A DNA stretch of 64,000 nucleotides from Oscillospiraceae bacterium (GTDB lineage: Bacteria > Bacillota > Clostridia > UMGS1810). The stretch spans positions 62,001 through 126,000 of the forward strand of contig SVJU01000002.1 in NCBI GenBank assembly GCA_015068825.1, read 5' to 3'. Below, one piece after another: positions 54,097 through 63,301 of this stretch. The position numbers and the translations under genes were made by a program. The notes under the pieces were generated by a model. That model was not told where the DNA came from and ran no database searches. It worked only from the letters and a program-made list of their open reading frames with translations. The first letter of the stretch is position 1; each line of letters starts with the position of its first letter.

Positions 54097-54764
54097 TGTA
54101 TAAAGCTATGGTTTTTGACCTTGACGGTACAATTGCCGACACTATTTCTACAATTCATTATTACGGAAACCGTGCAATGAAAAAATTTAATCTTTCGGAA
54201 ATTGATAAAGAAAGATATAAATATCTTGTGGGAAAAGGCTATGAAAATCTTGTAAAGGGTATGCTTGTTGAAAAAAATGCTTATACCGATGAATTGTTTA
54301 ACGAAATGAAAGAATATTATCACGATGATTACGAAACCGACTCTTTATATTTATCAAAGGTTTATGACGGAATTTTTGAGCTTATAAGCTTTTTAAAAGA
54401 GAATAATTTTAAAATTGCGGTTTTGTCAAATAAGCCTTATGGTGCGGTAAATGATGTTATAAATCACTTTTTTGAAGAAGGCACTTTTGATATGTGTGTC
54501 GGACACGGTCTTTTTGGCAAAACGTTAAAGCCCGACCCTCAGAATTTACTTGCAATACTTGATAAAATGGGCATTAAAAAAGAAGAATGTGTTTATGTGG
54601 GTGATACAAATGTTGATGTAAAAACAGGTCTTAATGCAAATGTTTTTACCGTTGGCGCACTCTGGGGATTTCGTACATACGATGAGCTTAAAGAGGCAGG
54701 CGCACATTTTATTGCCGAAAAACCAACAGATATTATTAATTTAATAAAAGAGATGCAAAAATAA
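54096..54764 (+). CDS. HAD-family phosphatase (phosphoglycolate phosphatase-like)
   Basis: This 222-residue haloacid-dehalogenase-type hydrolase has motif I FDLDGTIADT (nucleophile Asp), a small alpha-helical cap, motif II VLSNKP, motif III lysine in KTLKPDPQNL and motif IV VYVGDTNVDVKTG. This pattern fits Gph/PpaX-type enzymes. The physiological substrate is unknown. It starts within the stop of the WYL gene. Confidence 0.88.
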   Translation: MYKAMVFDLDGTIADTISTIHYYGNRAMKKFNLSEIDKERYKYLVGKGYENLVKGMLVEKNAYTDELFNEMKEYYHDDYETDSLYLSKVYDGIFELISFLKENNFKIAVLSNKPYGAVNDVINHFFEEGTFDMCVGHGLFGKTLKPDPQNLLAILDKMGIKKEECVYVGDTNVDVKTGLNANVFTVGALWGFRTYDELKEAGAHFIAEKPTDIINLIKEMQK

Positions 54765-54802
54765 AAGGATTTTAACCATAATTGTCGAATTAACTAATTT
54801 AG

Positions 54803-55543
<741 letters not shown>

Positions 55544-55571
55544 TAAATTTATTATAAAGGAGAATTTAATT

Positions 55572-56126
55572 ATGGAAGGAAAATACGAACAATTTGAAAC
55601 AAAAATGCAAAAAAGTATTTCAGCTTTGGAGTCTGAATTAAACACAATAAGAGCAGGCAGAGCAAATGCGGCTGTTCTTGATAAAATCACAGTAGAATAT
55701 TACGGTGCAGTATCGCCCGTAGGTCAGGTTGCATCAATTTCTGTTCCAGATGCAAGAACGATTGTTATTCAGCCATGGGATATGACATTGGTTGGCGAAA
55801 TCGAAAAAGCAATTTTAAAATCTGAGCTTGGCATCAATCCACAGAACGACGGAAAAAGCATTAGATTAAACTTCCCTCCGTTAACAGAGGAAAGAAGAAA
55901 AGAAATTGTTAAAGATGTTTCTAAAAAAGGTGAAAATTCTAAAGTTGCAATCCGTTCTATAAGAAGAGATGCTATGGATTTTTATAAAGCTGAAAAGAAA
56001 AACGGTACTGTTACCGAAGATGATTTAAAAGGTATTGAAAAAGATATTCAGAACCTTACAGATAAATATATTAAAGTTATAGACGATACCTGCGGGGCAA
56101 AGGAAAAAGAAATTTTATCTGTGTGA
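55572..56126 (+). CDS. frr: Ribosome recycling factor
   Basis: RRF splits post-termination ribosomes with EF-G. The 184-residue product has the hallmark LNTIRAGRANAAVLDKITVEYYG and the C-terminal LTEERRKEIVKDVSKKGENSKVAIRSIRRDAMD helix. AAAGGAG lies before the ATG. Confidence 0.97.
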   Translation: MEGKYEQFETKMQKSISALESELNTIRAGRANAAVLDKITVEYYGAVSPVGQVASISVPDARTIVIQPWDMTLVGEIEKAILKSELGINPQNDGKSIRLNFPPLTEERRKEIVKDVSKKGENSKVAIRSIRRDAMDFYKAEKKNGTVTEDDLKGIEKDIQNLTDKYIKVIDDTCGAKEKEILSV

Positions 56127-56152
56127 TTGTCTGATTGAAAGGGATTTTTTAA

Positions 56153-56890
56153 ATGGGCTTTTTTGTAAGGCATAAAAACGCTTTGGATAAACAAAATCTT
56201 CCTGAGCATATTGCAATTATAATGGATGGCAACGGAAGATGGGCTAAAAAAAGAGGTCTTATGCGCTCTGCAGGTCATACTATGGGCGCAAAAAATCTTG
56301 AAAAAATAGTAAAATATCTTGGCGATACAAATGTAAAATATCTGACTGTTTATGCGTTTTCAACCGAAAACTGGAAACGCCCCAAAGAAGAGGTTGACGC
56401 TCTTATGAAGCTTTTAGAAAAGTATTTAAGAGATTACGACAATCTTCTTGGCGGCGAGGATGTCCGCCTTAAGGTTATAGGCAGAAAAGAAGGTTTGTCC
56501 AAAACGCTCATTGACCTTATTGATGAGGTTGAAGAAAAATCTAAAAACAGAAAAAAACTTACCATAAATATTGCATTAAACTATGGCGGAAGACAGGAGA
56601 TTACCGACGCTGTAAAGATAATTGCCAATAAAGTAAAGCAAGGCGAAATAGATGTTTGCGATATAAACGAAGATACAATAAATGATTATATTTATACAGC
56701 ATCTGTTCCCGACCCCGACCTTATTATAAGACCAAGCGGGGAATTAAGACTCAGTAATTTTCTTTTGTGGCAGTGTGCATATTCGGAGTTTTGGTTTTCA
56801 GAAATTTTGTGGCCTGATTTTACGCCCGACAAGTTAGAAAAAGCATTACTTGATTTTCAAAAGAGAAACAGGCGTTTCGGAGGTGTGTAA
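56153..56890 (+). CDS. uppS: Isoprenyl transferase (undecaprenyl diphosphate synthase)
   Basis: UppS makes the C55 carrier lipid for cell-wall synthesis from FPP and IPP. The 245-residue product has IAIIMDGNGRWAKKRG (catalytic Asp), YAFSTENWKRP, NIALNYGGRQEI and IRPSGELRLSNFLLWQCAYSEFWF. GAAAGGG precedes ATG. Confidence 0.96.
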   Translation: MGFFVRHKNALDKQNLPEHIAIIMDGNGRWAKKRGLMRSAGHTMGAKNLEKIVKYLGDTNVKYLTVYAFSTENWKRPKEEVDALMKLLEKYLRDYDNLLGGEDVRLKVIGRKEGLSKTLIDLIDEVEEKSKNRKKLTINIALNYGGRQEITDAVKIIANKVKQGEIDVCDINEDTINDYIYTASVPDPDLIIRPSGELRLSNFLLWQCAYSEFWFSEILWPDFTPDKLEKALLDFQKRNRRFGGV

Positions 56891-56894
56891 AAAT

Positions 56895-57731
56895 ATGCGC
56901 AACAGAATAATTTTTGGCGCGGTTATATTTTTGACGGCAATTTTAATAACAGTTGTAGGAAAAACTGCAGTAAGTATAGCAATATCAATAATTGCACTGA
57001 TGGCACTTTCCGAAATGTATAAATCGCTTAAATTTTTTAAAGAGCAGAAAATATTATCGGCAATGGGTATTTTATACGCGTTTCTGATTATGCTTTTTGC
57101 CACTGTAAAAGCAATATCATCCACACTCGATTTTAATTCGTTTACCCATGTTATATTTAAAACCACACTTGCATTTTTGGTGGTGCTTTTAATTTATATG
57201 GTTGTAAGGTTTGAAAAGGTTAAATTTTCGTGTGTGACATCTTTTTTTGTAATAACAGCGTATATTACTGTGTTTTTGGCGCATATAATTTTAATTGAGT
57301 GCCAGAATCACGGAAATGCACTTATCTGGTTTGTATTTTTTGGTGCATGGGGAACCGATACCTGCGCATACTTTGCAGGAAGGTTTTTTGGAAGACATAA
57401 GCTTATTGAAAATGTAAGCCCCAAAAAAACCATTGAGGGCGCAATCGGTGGTGCAGTTGGCACAGTTATTATTTTTGCCGTTTATGCGTTTTGTTTATCC
57501 TGTGCAGGCCTTAAAATAAATTACATAAACTTAATTATAACCGCTGTTATCTGTGCAGTAATTTCGCAGTTCGGCGACCTTATTGCATCGTGCATAAAAA
57601 GAGAAAACAACATAAAAGATTATGGCAGTTTAATTCCGGGACACGGCGGAATTTTAGACAGATTCGATTCTGTAATTACATTATCTCCGCTTGTGTTTTA
57701 TTTAGGATTTTACCTTCCTATCATACTTTAA
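56895..57731 (+). CDS. cdsA: Phosphatidate cytidylyltransferase
   Basis: CdsA makes CDP-diacylglycerol. The 278-residue membrane protein has about seven hydrophobic segments and the signature IASCIKRENNIKDYGSLIPGHGGILDRFDS near the C-terminus. GGAGGTG precedes the ATG at 56895; an in-frame start at 56850 lies within uppS. Confidence 0.95.
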   Translation: MRNRIIFGAVIFLTAILITVVGKTAVSIAISIIALMALSEMYKSLKFFKEQKILSAMGILYAFLIMLFATVKAISSTLDFNSFTHVIFKTTLAFLVVLLIYMVVRFEKVKFSCVTSFFVITAYITVFLAHIILIECQNHGNALIWFVFFGAWGTDTCAYFAGRFFGRHKLIENVSPKKTIEGAIGGAVGTVIIFAVYAFCLSCAGLKINYINLIITAVICAVISQFGDLIASCIKRENNIKDYGSLIPGHGGILDRFDSVITLSPLVFYLGFYLPIIL

Positions 57732-57748
57732 TAAAGGAATTTTGACTT

Positions 57749-58909
57749 ATGAAAAATATTGCAGTTTTAGGCTCAACAGGATCAATAGGCACTCAGTGCC
57801 TCGATATTGCAGAAAGCGATAAAAACATAAATATTACTGCACTTAGCGCAAACTCAAATGTAAAGCTTTTAGAGGAGCAGATACGAAAATTCAATCCCCC
57901 GATTGCGTGCATAGTGTCAGAAGAAAAATATAAAGCATTAAAGGATGCAACATTTGATTTGAGCACAAAAATTGTGTGCGGTAAAGAAGGGCTTTTGGAG
58001 GTTGCATCAAATAAAAATACAGATACTGTTTTAAATTCGATTGTGGGAATGGCCGGGCTTGTTCCCACAATTTGTGCAATTAAAAACAAAAAAAGAATTC
58101 TTCTTGCAAACAAAGAAACACTTGTTTGCGCGGGGGATTTAATAAATAAACTTTTAAAAGAAAACAATGTTGATATTATCCCCGTTGACAGCGAGCACAG
58201 TGCAATTTTTCAATGTATAAACGGCGAAAAAAAGGAAAAATTAAAAAGGATAATTTTAACTGCATCGGGCGGTCCGTTTTTTGGTAAGAAAAAAGAGGAC
58301 TTGCAAAACATAACAAAATACGACGCCTTAAAGCATCCTAACTGGGATATGGGCGCAAAAATCACAATCGACAGTGCAACACTTATGAATAAAGGTCTTG
58401 AAATAATTGAGGCAAAGCATTTATTTGATGTTGATGTTGATAAAATCACACCTGTTGTTCACCGTCAGAGTATTATACATTCAATGGTTGAATTTTGCGA
58501 TAACTCTGTTATTGCTCAGCTTGGAAGTGCCGATATGCGCCTTCCTATAAGCTATGCAATAAATTATCCTGAAAGAAGCGAGTGTATATCAAAACCGCTT
58601 GATATTTTTAATATGCCCGATTTGACTTTTGCAAAGCCTGATTATGAAACCTTTGAATGTTTGTCTCTTGCAATAGATGCTATTAAGAAGGGCGGATTAT
58701 ATCCTGCGGTTTTAAACGGTGCAAACGAAGCTGCGGTTGATTTGTTTTTAAACGATAAAATAAAATTTTTAGATATTGCATATCTTGTAAAAGAAGCGCT
58801 TTCTTCATTTAAAAACAATGGCGAAATAACCGAAAAAAGTGTTCTTGAGGCAGATAGTTTTGCGCGTGAAGTTGTATATGAGAAGGGAAGTAAAATAAAA
58901 ATATGCTGA
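57749..58909 (+). CDS. dxr: 1-deoxy-D-xylulose 5-phosphate reductoisomerase
   Basis: Dxr is the committed step of the MEP isoprenoid pathway. The 386-residue product has the NADPH motif LGSTGSIGTQ, the metal/substrate block PVDSEHSAIFQC, and SADMRLPISYA. It shows the cell makes isoprenoids by the MEP route, which supplies UppS. AAAGGAA precedes ATG. It overlaps rseP by 7 bases. Confidence 0.96.
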   Translation: MKNIAVLGSTGSIGTQCLDIAESDKNINITALSANSNVKLLEEQIRKFNPPIACIVSEEKYKALKDATFDLSTKIVCGKEGLLEVASNKNTDTVLNSIVGMAGLVPTICAIKNKKRILLANKETLVCAGDLINKLLKENNVDIIPVDSEHSAIFQCINGEKKEKLKRIILTASGGPFFGKKKEDLQNITKYDALKHPNWDMGAKITIDSATLMNKGLEIIEAKHLFDVDVDKITPVVHRQSIIHSMVEFCDNSVIAQLGSADMRLPISYAINYPERSECISKPLDIFNMPDLTFAKPDYETFECLSLAIDAIKKGGLYPAVLNGANEAAVDLFLNDKIKFLDIAYLVKEALSSFKNNGEITEKSVLEADSFAREVVYEKGSKIKIC

Positions 58910-59931
58910 CTTTAGTTTGGACAGTATTAATATTTTGTGCAATAATTTTTATTCACGAGTTCGGGCATTTTATTGCTGCAAAGCTTGTGGGTGTAACCGT
59001 TCACGAATTTTCAATCGGAATGGGTCCAAAAATTTTTGGTTTTGGCAAAAAAGAAACCGCATACAGCGTAAGAATTCTGCCAATCGGAGGATTCGTTAAG
59101 CTTGAAGGTGAGGACGGCGAAAGCGATGACGAAGGTGCTCTTTGCAACAAAAAACCATGGCAAAAATTTTTGGTTCTTTTTGCTGGAGGTTTTATGAATT
59201 TTGTCCTTGGTTTTTTTATTTTTATATTCATTATGTCAAATTCGGTTATAACATCAAATGTTATAGATACCGTTCATGACGGCTTTGAAATGAAAAATCA
59301 GGGATTTATTAAGGGCGATAAAATTATTGCAATGGAAGCAGGCGGAAAAACACAAAAAATACGAAGCTATAACGATATTACCCTTTTTAACATAAAAAAT
59401 GGTGAAACAGATGCAAATATAACGGTAATGAGAAATGGCGAAAAAATCACCAAGTTTGTAAAAGTAAAAATGGCAGATGACGGAAGAAAGATTTTTGGTT
59501 TTACTCCAAAAATTTTGCCAAATACCTTTAAAAATGTAATTGTTGCAGCATTTGACAGAAGTATTTTTGTAATAAAACTTGTGTTCTTATCACTTTGGTG
59601 GCTTGCAACAGGAAAGGTTGCATTAACAAATGTGTCTGGTCCTGTGGGAATTGTAAACGAAATAAATTCCACCGTATCCGAGGGTACTTTTGTTGGCTTT
59701 TTAAACACCTTATCGCTTGCAGGATTAATTTCAATAAATCTTGGTGTAATGAACCTTCTTCCCATACCCGCACTTGACGGCGGACGAATATTTTTTGTGA
59801 TTGTTGAAAAAATTATCGGCCGTAAAATAAACCCCGATAAAGAAGGATTTGTTCATTTTATCGGCTTTGCGCTTTTAATGGCGTTTATGCTTTTTATAAC
59901 TTTTTCCGATGTAATAAAGCTCTTTGGATAA
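58903..59931 (+). CDS. rseP: RIP metalloprotease RseP (site-2 protease)
   Basis: This membrane-embedded zinc protease releases anti-sigma factors and cleaves remnant signal peptides. The 342-residue product has HEFGH at 18-22 in the first helix, a single PDZ domain (about 110-185) and the second active-site motif NLLPIPALDGGRI. Its length is typical of Gram-positive forms with one PDZ. Confidence 0.95.
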   Translation: MLTLVWTVLIFCAIIFIHEFGHFIAAKLVGVTVHEFSIGMGPKIFGFGKKETAYSVRILPIGGFVKLEGEDGESDDEGALCNKKPWQKFLVLFAGGFMNFVLGFFIFIFIMSNSVITSNVIDTVHDGFEMKNQGFIKGDKIIAMEAGGKTQKIRSYNDITLFNIKNGETDANITVMRNGEKITKFVKVKMADDGRKIFGFTPKILPNTFKNVIVAAFDRSIFVIKLVFLSLWWLATGKVALTNVSGPVGIVNEINSTVSEGTFVGFLNTLSLAGLISINLGVMNLLPIPALDGGRIFFVIVEKIIGRKINPDKEGFVHFIGFALLMAFMLFITFSDVIKLFG

Positions 59932-59967
59932 GCATAAGATGTACTAAACCAACCAAGGAGGTTTAGT

Positions 59968-60861
59968 ATGGCATACAATAATTTTGATTATGAAAAAATG
60001 ACAAAGCTTGCATCAACTCTTATGAAAAAGTATCCGTTTATAGGAGTTTATCCCGTTGGAAAATCGGTTTTAAAAAAGGATATTCTGTGTTTTAGGTTTG
60101 GCAAGGGGAATAAAAAAATATTTTTAAACGGAGCGCATCATTCTCTTGAATGGATAACCTCGTCGCTTTTAATGAGTTTTACTGCCGACTATGCCAAAAG
60201 CTTAAAGGAAGAAACAGATTTTGCAGGCAGAAATATTCTTGATTTATATAATAAAATAACCTTTTATGTAGTTCCAATGGTAAATCCCGACGGTGTTGAT
60301 TTTGTTATAAATGGAATAAGCAAAAAAAACGAAAAATATCATTTTGTCAAAAACATCTTAAACGGAAAAAATATAAAAAAAGTGTGGCAGGCAAATGCCA
60401 ATGGTGTTGATTTAAACCATAATTACGATGCATCTTTTGATGAGGGAAAGAAAATTGAAAGAGAATACGGGATTCTATCCCCAAATTACACACGCTATTC
60501 TGGTGAAAAACCATTTTCCGAGCCTGAAACAAGGGCAATAAAAAATCTTTTTGAAAAAGAAAAATTTGATTTATCGGTTGCGTTTCATACTCAGGGAGAG
60601 GTAATATACTGGGATTTTATGGGAAAATCGCCCTATAAAAATATGGCGCAAAAATTATCAGATGCATCGGGCTATGCGCTTGATGAAACAGATGGCATTG
60701 CATCATACACAGGCTTTAAAGACTGGGTTATAGATAAATATAATCTTCCTGCATTCACTGTTGAGGCAGGATACGGCAAAAACCCGCTCCCCTACTCAGC
60801 CTTTGGCAAAATACGAAAGGAAAATTACATACTTATTTCAGAGTGTGTAAATTTAGTTTAA
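59968..60861 (+). CDS. M14 zinc carboxypeptidase-family protein (gamma-D-Glu-diamino acid peptidase-like)
   Basis: This 297-residue M14 peptidase has zinc ligands H58 and E61 in HHSLEW and a third His in AFHTQGEVIYW; the catalytic Glu is in FTVEAGYG. GVDLNHNYDA (rather than DLNRNF) is seen in the Bacillus ENP1-type gamma-D-glutamyl-diamino acid endopeptidases, which cut peptidoglycan stem peptides. No signal peptide or LysM domain, so a cytosolic muropeptide-recycling role is possible. AAGGAGG precedes the ATG. It sits where ispG is usual. Confidence 0.82.
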   Translation: MAYNNFDYEKMTKLASTLMKKYPFIGVYPVGKSVLKKDILCFRFGKGNKKIFLNGAHHSLEWITSSLLMSFTADYAKSLKEETDFAGRNILDLYNKITFYVVPMVNPDGVDFVINGISKKNEKYHFVKNILNGKNIKKVWQANANGVDLNHNYDASFDEGKKIEREYGILSPNYTRYSGEKPFSEPETRAIKNLFEKEKFDLSVAFHTQGEVIYWDFMGKSPYKNMAQKLSDASGYALDETDGIASYTGFKDWVIDKYNLPAFTVEAGYGKNPLPYSAFGKIRKENYILISECVNLV

Positions 60862-60862
60862 A

Positions 60863-61849
60863 ATGAGAAAAATTTTAACGGTATCGGTTGTATTTTTTTT
60901 AATATGTATATTTTTATCGGCAGTTGTTTCGCACTATACATCTTGCCATCAAACCTTTTTTGCACTTGATACAAATATATCAATAAAGGCAAAAGGCGCC
61001 TTTGCAAAAAAAGCGGTTACAGACTGTATAGAAGAAACTCACCGTATAGAAAAGCTTTTTAGCGCATACATACCTTCGTCCGAAGTTTTTAACCTTAATA
61101 AAACAGGCAAAATGACAGCGAGCGAAGAAACAAAAAAAATCATATCCGATGCCGTTTCTTTTAGCAAAAAAACTTATGGTGCGTTTGATATAACCATAAA
61201 ACCGCTTGCTGATTTGTGGGATATAAAAAATCTTTCCGATAAAAAAGATATTCCTTCCGATGATGAAATAAAACAAGAGCTTTCAAAAGTAGGATTTGAA
61301 AACATACATATATATAATAATGAAATAACTTTAAAAAACAATGCGAAAATAGACCTTGGTGCAATTGCAAAAGGATATATTGCCGATAAAGCGAAAGATA
61401 TTATGCAAAAGTATAATATAAAAGAAGCTGTTCTTGATTTTGGCGGAAACATTTATGTTATTGGTGATAAAACCTATAAAATAGGACTGCAGAATCCAAA
61501 CAGCGAGCGTGGCGAATATTTTGGAATATACGAGGGCAAAAATATATCGGTTGTAACAAGCGGTGCGTATGAACGAAAAACCGAGCTTGACGGAAAAATG
61601 TATCATCATATAATAAGCCCGTTTGATGGAAAGTGTGCATCAAGCGGCATAACAAGTGTAAGTATAATGGGCACATCAAGCACAAAATGCGATGCCTTTG
61701 CAACTGCAGTTTATGTTCTTGGTGTAGAAAAAGGCCTTGAAATTGTAAATAACGAGCCCGATATAGAATGTGTTATAACTGATGAAAACAATAAAGTGTA
61801 TTTTTCAGATAATGTAGAATTTAAAATAACCGACGAAAGCTTTAAATGA
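60863..61849 (+). CDS. apbE: FAD:protein FMN transferase (ApbE)
   Basis: ApbE attaches FMN from FAD to a Thr/Ser of target flavoproteins outside the membrane. The 328-residue product has an N-terminal membrane anchor (about 4-26; no lipobox cysteine pattern that convinces), a start of domain FFALDTNISIKAKG, and the key KIDLGAIAKGYIADKA motif, with VTSGAYER and HIISPFDGK later. It starts two bases after the M14 stop. No flavinylation target or rnf/nqr gene is nearby. Confidence 0.9.
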   Translation: MRKILTVSVVFFLICIFLSAVVSHYTSCHQTFFALDTNISIKAKGAFAKKAVTDCIEETHRIEKLFSAYIPSSEVFNLNKTGKMTASEETKKIISDAVSFSKKTYGAFDITIKPLADLWDIKNLSDKKDIPSDDEIKQELSKVGFENIHIYNNEITLKNNAKIDLGAIAKGYIADKAKDIMQKYNIKEAVLDFGGNIYVIGDKTYKIGLQNPNSERGEYFGIYEGKNISVVTSGAYERKTELDGKMYHHIISPFDGKCASSGITSVSIMGTSSTKCDAFATAVYVLGVEKGLEIVNNEPDIECVITDENNKVYFSDNVEFKITDESFK

Positions 61850-61862
61850 AGGAGAAAATAAA

Positions 61863-62759
61863 ATGTACGATATCATAATAATAGGCGCAGGCCCTGCAGG
61901 ATTGAACGCCGCACTTTATGCATCACGCGCAGGCAAAAAAACACTTGTGCTCGAAAAAACCTTTGCAGGCGGACAAGCCGCAACAACATACGAAGTTGAT
62001 AATTACATCGGCGTAGAAAAATGCGACGGTGCTGCTTTGGCAATGAAAATGGCATCTCAGGCAACAAGCTTTGGAGCAGAAATTAAATATGAAGATGTTT
62101 TAGATATTAATATAGAAGAAAAAAGAATAAAAACCCAAAAAAATGAATATAAATCAAAAGCAATAATACTTTCTATGGGTGCAAATCCAAAAAAACTCGG
62201 TCTTGAAAATGAGGATAAGCTTCGGGGCAGAGGTGTTTCATATTGCGCAACCTGTGACGGCAACTTTTTTAAAGAAAAAATTGCCTGCGTAGTTGGCGGC
62301 GGCGATACCGCCCTTGAAGATGCAATCTATTTATCTGCACTTTGCAAAAAAGTATACCTTATCCATCGCAGAAATTCATTTCGTGCAGTAAGCCTTCTTA
62401 TAAATAAGGTTGAAGAAAATTCAAAAATAGAATGTATTTTTGATTCAACGGTTGAAAAAATCAACGGTGATAATATAATGGAAAGTATTGTCGTTAAAAA
62501 TGTAAAAACCAACGAAGAAACCAAAATAGATACAAATGCACTTTTTGTTGCAATAGGTACTTCGCCAAATACCGATATTGTAAAAGATAAAATTACACTT
62601 GATGAAAACGGATATATTATAACAGACGAAAATATGAAAACAAGTGCTGACGGTGTGTTTGCCGCAGGCGATATCAGACAAAAAACACTAAGGCAAATTA
62701 TAACCGCCGCATCCGATGGTGCAGTTGCGGCAAATAGCGCAGTAACTGATATATCGTAA
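61863..62759 (+). CDS. trxB: Thioredoxin reductase-type flavoprotein
   Basis: TrxB reduces thioredoxin via FAD and a redox disulfide. The 298-residue product has an FAD motif GAGPAGLNAALYASRAG, CATCDG (redox cysteines), the NADPH-type loop GGGDTALEDA, and ATSPNTD-like plus TSADGVFAAGDIR near the C-terminus. The NADPH basic residue pattern HRRNSFRA fits NADPH. It follows ApbE by 13 bases. A ferredoxin-dependent variant cannot be excluded. Confidence 0.92.
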   Translation: MYDIIIIGAGPAGLNAALYASRAGKKTLVLEKTFAGGQAATTYEVDNYIGVEKCDGAALAMKMASQATSFGAEIKYEDVLDINIEEKRIKTQKNEYKSKAIILSMGANPKKLGLENEDKLRGRGVSYCATCDGNFFKEKIACVVGGGDTALEDAIYLSALCKKVYLIHRRNSFRAVSLLINKVEENSKIECIFDSTVEKINGDNIMESIVVKNVKTNEETKIDTNALFVAIGTSPNTDIVKDKITLDENGYIITDENMKTSADGVFAAGDIRQKTLRQIITAASDGAVAANSAVTDIS

Positions 62760-62778
62760 AATCTTTTAGTAAAAAACT

Positions 62779-62805
62779 GTAGGGGGAGGTTTCTATCCCC
62801 ACCCG
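62779..62805. repeat. Family B fragment
   Basis: GTAGGGGGAGG-tttctat-CCCCACCC can pair imperfectly, and resembles the second hairpin of the element at 44078-44155. Confidence 0.5.
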
Positions 62806-62912
62806 TTCAAAAGGCTCCCTTGTGTAAAGGGGCGATGATTGCCGGTGGCAATCGCTTATCGCCGACCGAAGCGGCAGCGTAGACCTGTCGTCTTTTGACG
62901 ACTGAGGGATTG
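62806..62912 (+). repeat. Interspersed palindromic repeat, family A, copy 4
   Basis: It runs from AAAAGGCTCCCTTGTGTAAAGG to GACTGAGGGATTG. An extra GATTGCC-ggt-GGCAATC hairpin and GCGGCAGCG segment are inserted in the middle. The GTCGTC-TTTT-GACGAC stem is identical to that of copy 5. Confidence 0.85.
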
Positions 62913-62963
62913 CATTTGTGCACACACCATTACCTGTCAGAGCAAAGGTGGTGGAGGGATTTT

Positions 62964-63020
62964 ATTAAAAAGGCTCCCTTGTGTAAAGGGAGCTGTCGTC
63001 TTTTGACGACTGAGGGATTG
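62964..63020 (+). repeat. Interspersed palindromic repeat, family A, copy 5 (minimal)
   Basis: The compact form: GGCTCCCTTGTGTAAAGGGAGC, a perfect hairpin arm pair, then GTCGTC-TTTT-GACGAC, then TGAGGGATTG. It lies 52 bases after copy 4 and in the same orientation. Confidence 0.85.
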
Positions 63021-63174
63021 TATTTGTATGTATACCCTTTCGCCAGAACAACTGCGGTGGACAGATTCCCCACCCTCTTTCGCCACAATTCACAACCATA
63101 TTGGCTAAACCGCACAAAAACTTTTAATCAATTTGTATAAAACCACAAAAAAGAAAAAATATTTAAAAAAGGTA

Positions 63175-63203
63175 TTGAAAATTAGTAAAATTGCGTTTAT
63201 AAT
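63175..63203 (+). promoter_or_regulatory. Strong promoter of the repeat-protein gene
   Basis: TTGAAA (63175-63180) and TATAAT (63198-63203) are exactly 17 bases apart. The leader of about 90 bases includes a CTTTTCA/TGAGAAAG hairpin. Confidence 0.8.
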
Positions 63204-63301
63204 AAGCATGTATAATTGTAAAACTGTCTTTTCAGCTAAAAATGAGAAAGCCGGTTTTATAAAAATAAAGGGAAAAATAAAAAAAGGAGATGGAGAAAAT
63301 T

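Larger units (their letters stand above)
62760..63301. other. Repeat-rich intergenic gap
   Basis: No gene is seen. It holds a family B fragment (62779-62805), family A copies 4 and 5, a possible partial left end GGTGGTGGAGGGATTTT (62947-62963), and a further GC-richer part at 63045-63115 of unknown type. The promoter of the last gene is at 63175-63203. Short open frames across the repeats have no ribosome sites. Confidence 0.75.

Noticed and set aside
62806-63020. A CRISPR array, because of repeated hairpin sequences
   Set aside because: There are only two units of different length with no regular spacers and no cas genes. They match dispersed intergenic repeats elsewhere in the window.
62895-63140. 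An 81-codon frame across the repeat block
   Set aside because: It translates family A repeats and has no ribosome site. Such frames are common false calls.
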